Source: an uncultured Collinsella sp. (GTDB lineage: Bacteria; Actinomycetota; Coriobacteriia; Coriobacteriales; Coriobacteriaceae). Taken from it: a DNA stretch of 64,000 nucleotides. The DNA lies in NCBI GenBank assembly GCA_934668345.1, contig CAKUNE010000001.1, positions 62,001-126,000 on the forward strand, read 5' to 3'. Both the position numbers and the translations under genes were made by a program. Each line of letters begins with the position of its first letter. Position 1 is the stretch's first letter. The notes under the pieces were generated by a model. The model searched no databases, had not been told where the DNA came from, and saw nothing but the letters and a program-made list of their open reading frames with translations. Below are positions 62,495 to 64,000 of the stretch, piece by piece.

Positions 62495-64000
62495 CAACAC
62501 GCTCAAGAATGTGGCGTTCTACGCCGCCTGCTTTGCGTTTTCCGTCGCACTTTTTGTCGCACTTGCAGCGGCGGGGCATGTCTACCCCTTTGGCGACAAC
62601 TCGTTTCTCACCAACGATCTCAAATACCAATACATCGACTTCTTCGCGTGGTTTCGCCGCGTCCTTTTAGGCGAGGCAAACCTTCGCTATTCCTTCTCAC
62701 AGGGACTCGGTATGAACACATGGGGGCTCTATAGCTACTACCTCGCCAGCCCCTTCAACCTGCTCTGCGCGCTGTTTCCCGCAGACAAGCTGACGCTCTT
62801 CGTGTTTGTTATCTCCGCGCTCAAACTGGGCTGCATCCACATCAGCAGCGCTTGGTATGTGCAAAAGCGCTTTGACCTACCCAAGCCCGCAGCATTCCTG
62901 CTTTCCCTCTCATTCACGTTTTGCAGCTGGACCATCAGCAACCTACGCAACCCGCTCTGGATCGATTGCCTCATCCTGCTGCCCATCTGCGCCTACGGAT
63001 GCTACGAGCTCATCCGCAAGCAGCGCATGATCTGCCTCGTCATCGCAACGGCGCTCAATGTCATGTTCTGCTGGTATACGGCCTACATCAGCCTCCTGTT
63101 CCTCTGCATCTTCGTATTGGTCGAATTTGTCGATTATGTTGCAGAAGAAGGATTTAGCTGGAAGCTCATGCTCGATCGGGCCCTACGATTCGCCGGGGCC
63201 ATCGCGCTTGGGCTGCTCCTGTCCGCCTGGACCTTTTTGCCGACCATCCTTGCCATGTCCAAGGGCGGCCCCGTCCTAGCCCTCAGACCGCTGCTTAAAA
63301 CCAGCCTCAAATCGCTCATCAGGGGCTTTCTCCCCGGCATGTGGGTGAACGACGATAGTACACCGCAGTTCTATTGCGGCGTCATCATGATGCTGCTCGC
63401 GGTGGGTCTGCTGTTTAACCGCACGGTTTCAATCAAGACGCGCATCGCAACGCTCGTCGTCACGATAATCCTGGTCGCCAGCTCCGTTTTGAGCCCTCTT
63501 GAATACATCTGGTGCGGCATGCGCGTGCCCAACGGATTCTATTCACGCACGACTTTCTTGCTGAGCTTCTTTGCGCTGTGGGCCGCAGGATACGCGCTGC
63601 AGGCGCTCAAAAACCAGCCCAAATTGCGTCAAGCCTATCGCCCCGTCGTCATCATGCCCCTCCTGGCACTAACCGCCATTGAGTTGTTTGCCAACGCCCA
63701 TGTCATTTGGAATCAGCTGTACGTAGGCTATTCCGAAGAAGCCAACAGTACCTATGTCGCCACCGCGACCGACACGATCACGGCCATTCAAGACCAGACT
63801 TCGGCGTCGTTCTATCGCATTGGCCGCACGACCACACGCGTCGACAGCGCCGCCCTCAACGAAGGCCTGGCGCTTGGATACAACCAGTTGTCTTCGTATT
63901 CGTCTGCCAACAACCCGCAGGCCATCGCACTGCTCAACTCCCTTGGATACAGCAGCGTCGGCGAATTCTCGACCCGTTATGCCGAGCCTATTCTCGCCGT
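62478..64000 (+). CDS. YfhO-family membrane protein, 5' part
   Basis: Multi-spanning glycosyltransferase-like protein of the YfhO group, which in Bacillus and Listeria adds sugars to lipoteichoic acid. ATG 62478 follows GAGGAA and overlaps the upstream gene. The frame stays open to the window end (507 residues seen). After the first helix come FGDNSFLTNDLKYQYIDFFA and SYYLASPFNLL, with the Asp residues expected of GT-C enzymes, then about ten membrane segments. From about residue 410 a soluble outer region begins (VGYSEEANSTYVATATDTIT). The 3' end lies outside. Confidence 0.85.
   Translation, partial: MTQPNNNTLKNVAFYAACFAFSVALFVALAAAGHVYPFGDNSFLTNDLKYQYIDFFAWFRRVLLGEANLRYSFSQGLGMNTWGLYSYYLASPFNLLCALFPADKLTLFVFVISALKLGCIHISSAWYVQKRFDLPKPAAFLLSLSFTFCSWTISNLRNPLWIDCLILLPICAYGCYELIRKQRMICLVIATALNVMFCWYTAYISLLFLCIFVLVEFVDYVAEEGFSWKLMLDRALRFAGAIALGLLLSAWTFLPTILAMSKGGPVLALRPLLKTSLKSLIRGFLPGMWVNDDSTPQFYCGVIMMLLAVGLLFNRTVSIKTRIATLVVTIILVASSVLSPLEYIWCGMRVPNGFYSRTTFLLSFFALWAAGYALQALKNQPKLRQAYRPVVIMPLLALTAIELFANAHVIWNQLYVGYSEEANSTYVATATDTITAIQDQTSASFYRIGRTTTRVDSAALNEGLALGYNQLSSYSSANNPQAIALLNSLGYSSVGEFSTRYAEPILA

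Overview
The window looks like chromosome from a high-GC actinobacterium of the class Coriobacteriia, most likely Collinsella or a close relative. This is an inference from base composition, gene order (the pyrH-frr-uppS-cdsA-dxr-rseP-ispG-proS run; the mreBCD-mrdA-rodA run leading into a radical-SAM pair, rplU-rpmA and obgE) and heavy use of TTG and GTG starts behind strong Shine-Dalgarno sequences. No mobile element, CRISPR array or rRNA was seen. Two tRNA-Arg genes are present.

Layout. 1-0.5 kb: the 3' part of a kinase-like phosphotransferase gene on the plus strand. 0.7-27.4 kb, minus strand: proS, isoprenoid/lipid genes (ispG, dxr, uppS, cdsA, site-2 protease), translation factors (frr, tsf, rpsB), pyrH, a DNA-uptake/recombination group (xerC, trmFO, dprA, comM, yraN), rnhB, rplS, pyruvate phosphate dikinase with its regulator ppsR upstream, glyQS, and the rpsP-khpA-rimM-trmD-lepB operon. 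27.7-28.9 kb: dinB on the plus strand. 29-48.7 kb, minus strand: the rsfS-yqeK-nadD-obgE block, rpmA-rplU, the radical-SAM pair, the cell-shape operon (mreBCD, PBP2, RodA), a TPR membrane protein with a cyclophilin, a zinc-ribbon membrane protein, a P-type ATPase and tRNA-Arg(CCG). 49-57.5 kb, plus strand: one operon for chorismate, Phe and Tyr synthesis: DAHP synthase, tyrA, aroB, aroA, aroC, chorismate mutase-prephenate dehydratase, an aroE-aroK fusion and aroQ. A 20-codon leader frame overlapping an intrinsic terminator precedes it. 57.6-64 kb: a cell-surface polysaccharide region with an acyltransferase, tRNA-Arg(TCT), a two-gene polysaccharide ABC exporter, two family-2 glycosyltransferases and a YfhO-type membrane protein cut by the window end.

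How the parts work together. The first block supplies isoprenoid precursors, undecaprenyl diphosphate and CDP-diacylglycerol plus protein-synthesis factors. The cell-shape block uses the lipid carrier for side-wall peptidoglycan. The surface block at the right end uses lipid-linked sugars for envelope glycopolymers. The aro operon holds every step from PEP plus erythrose 4-phosphate to chorismate and on to prephenate, phenylpyruvate and the tyrosine branch, leaving only aminotransferases elsewhere.

The points most worth a second look are the candidate attenuator ahead of the aro operon, xerC whose family N-terminus can only be reached from an apparent ATA start, a site-2 protease interrupted by a helix-turn-helix-like insert, the helically phased repeats upstream of ppdK, and a dyad hairpin inside the aro operon that may belong to a dispersed repeat family.
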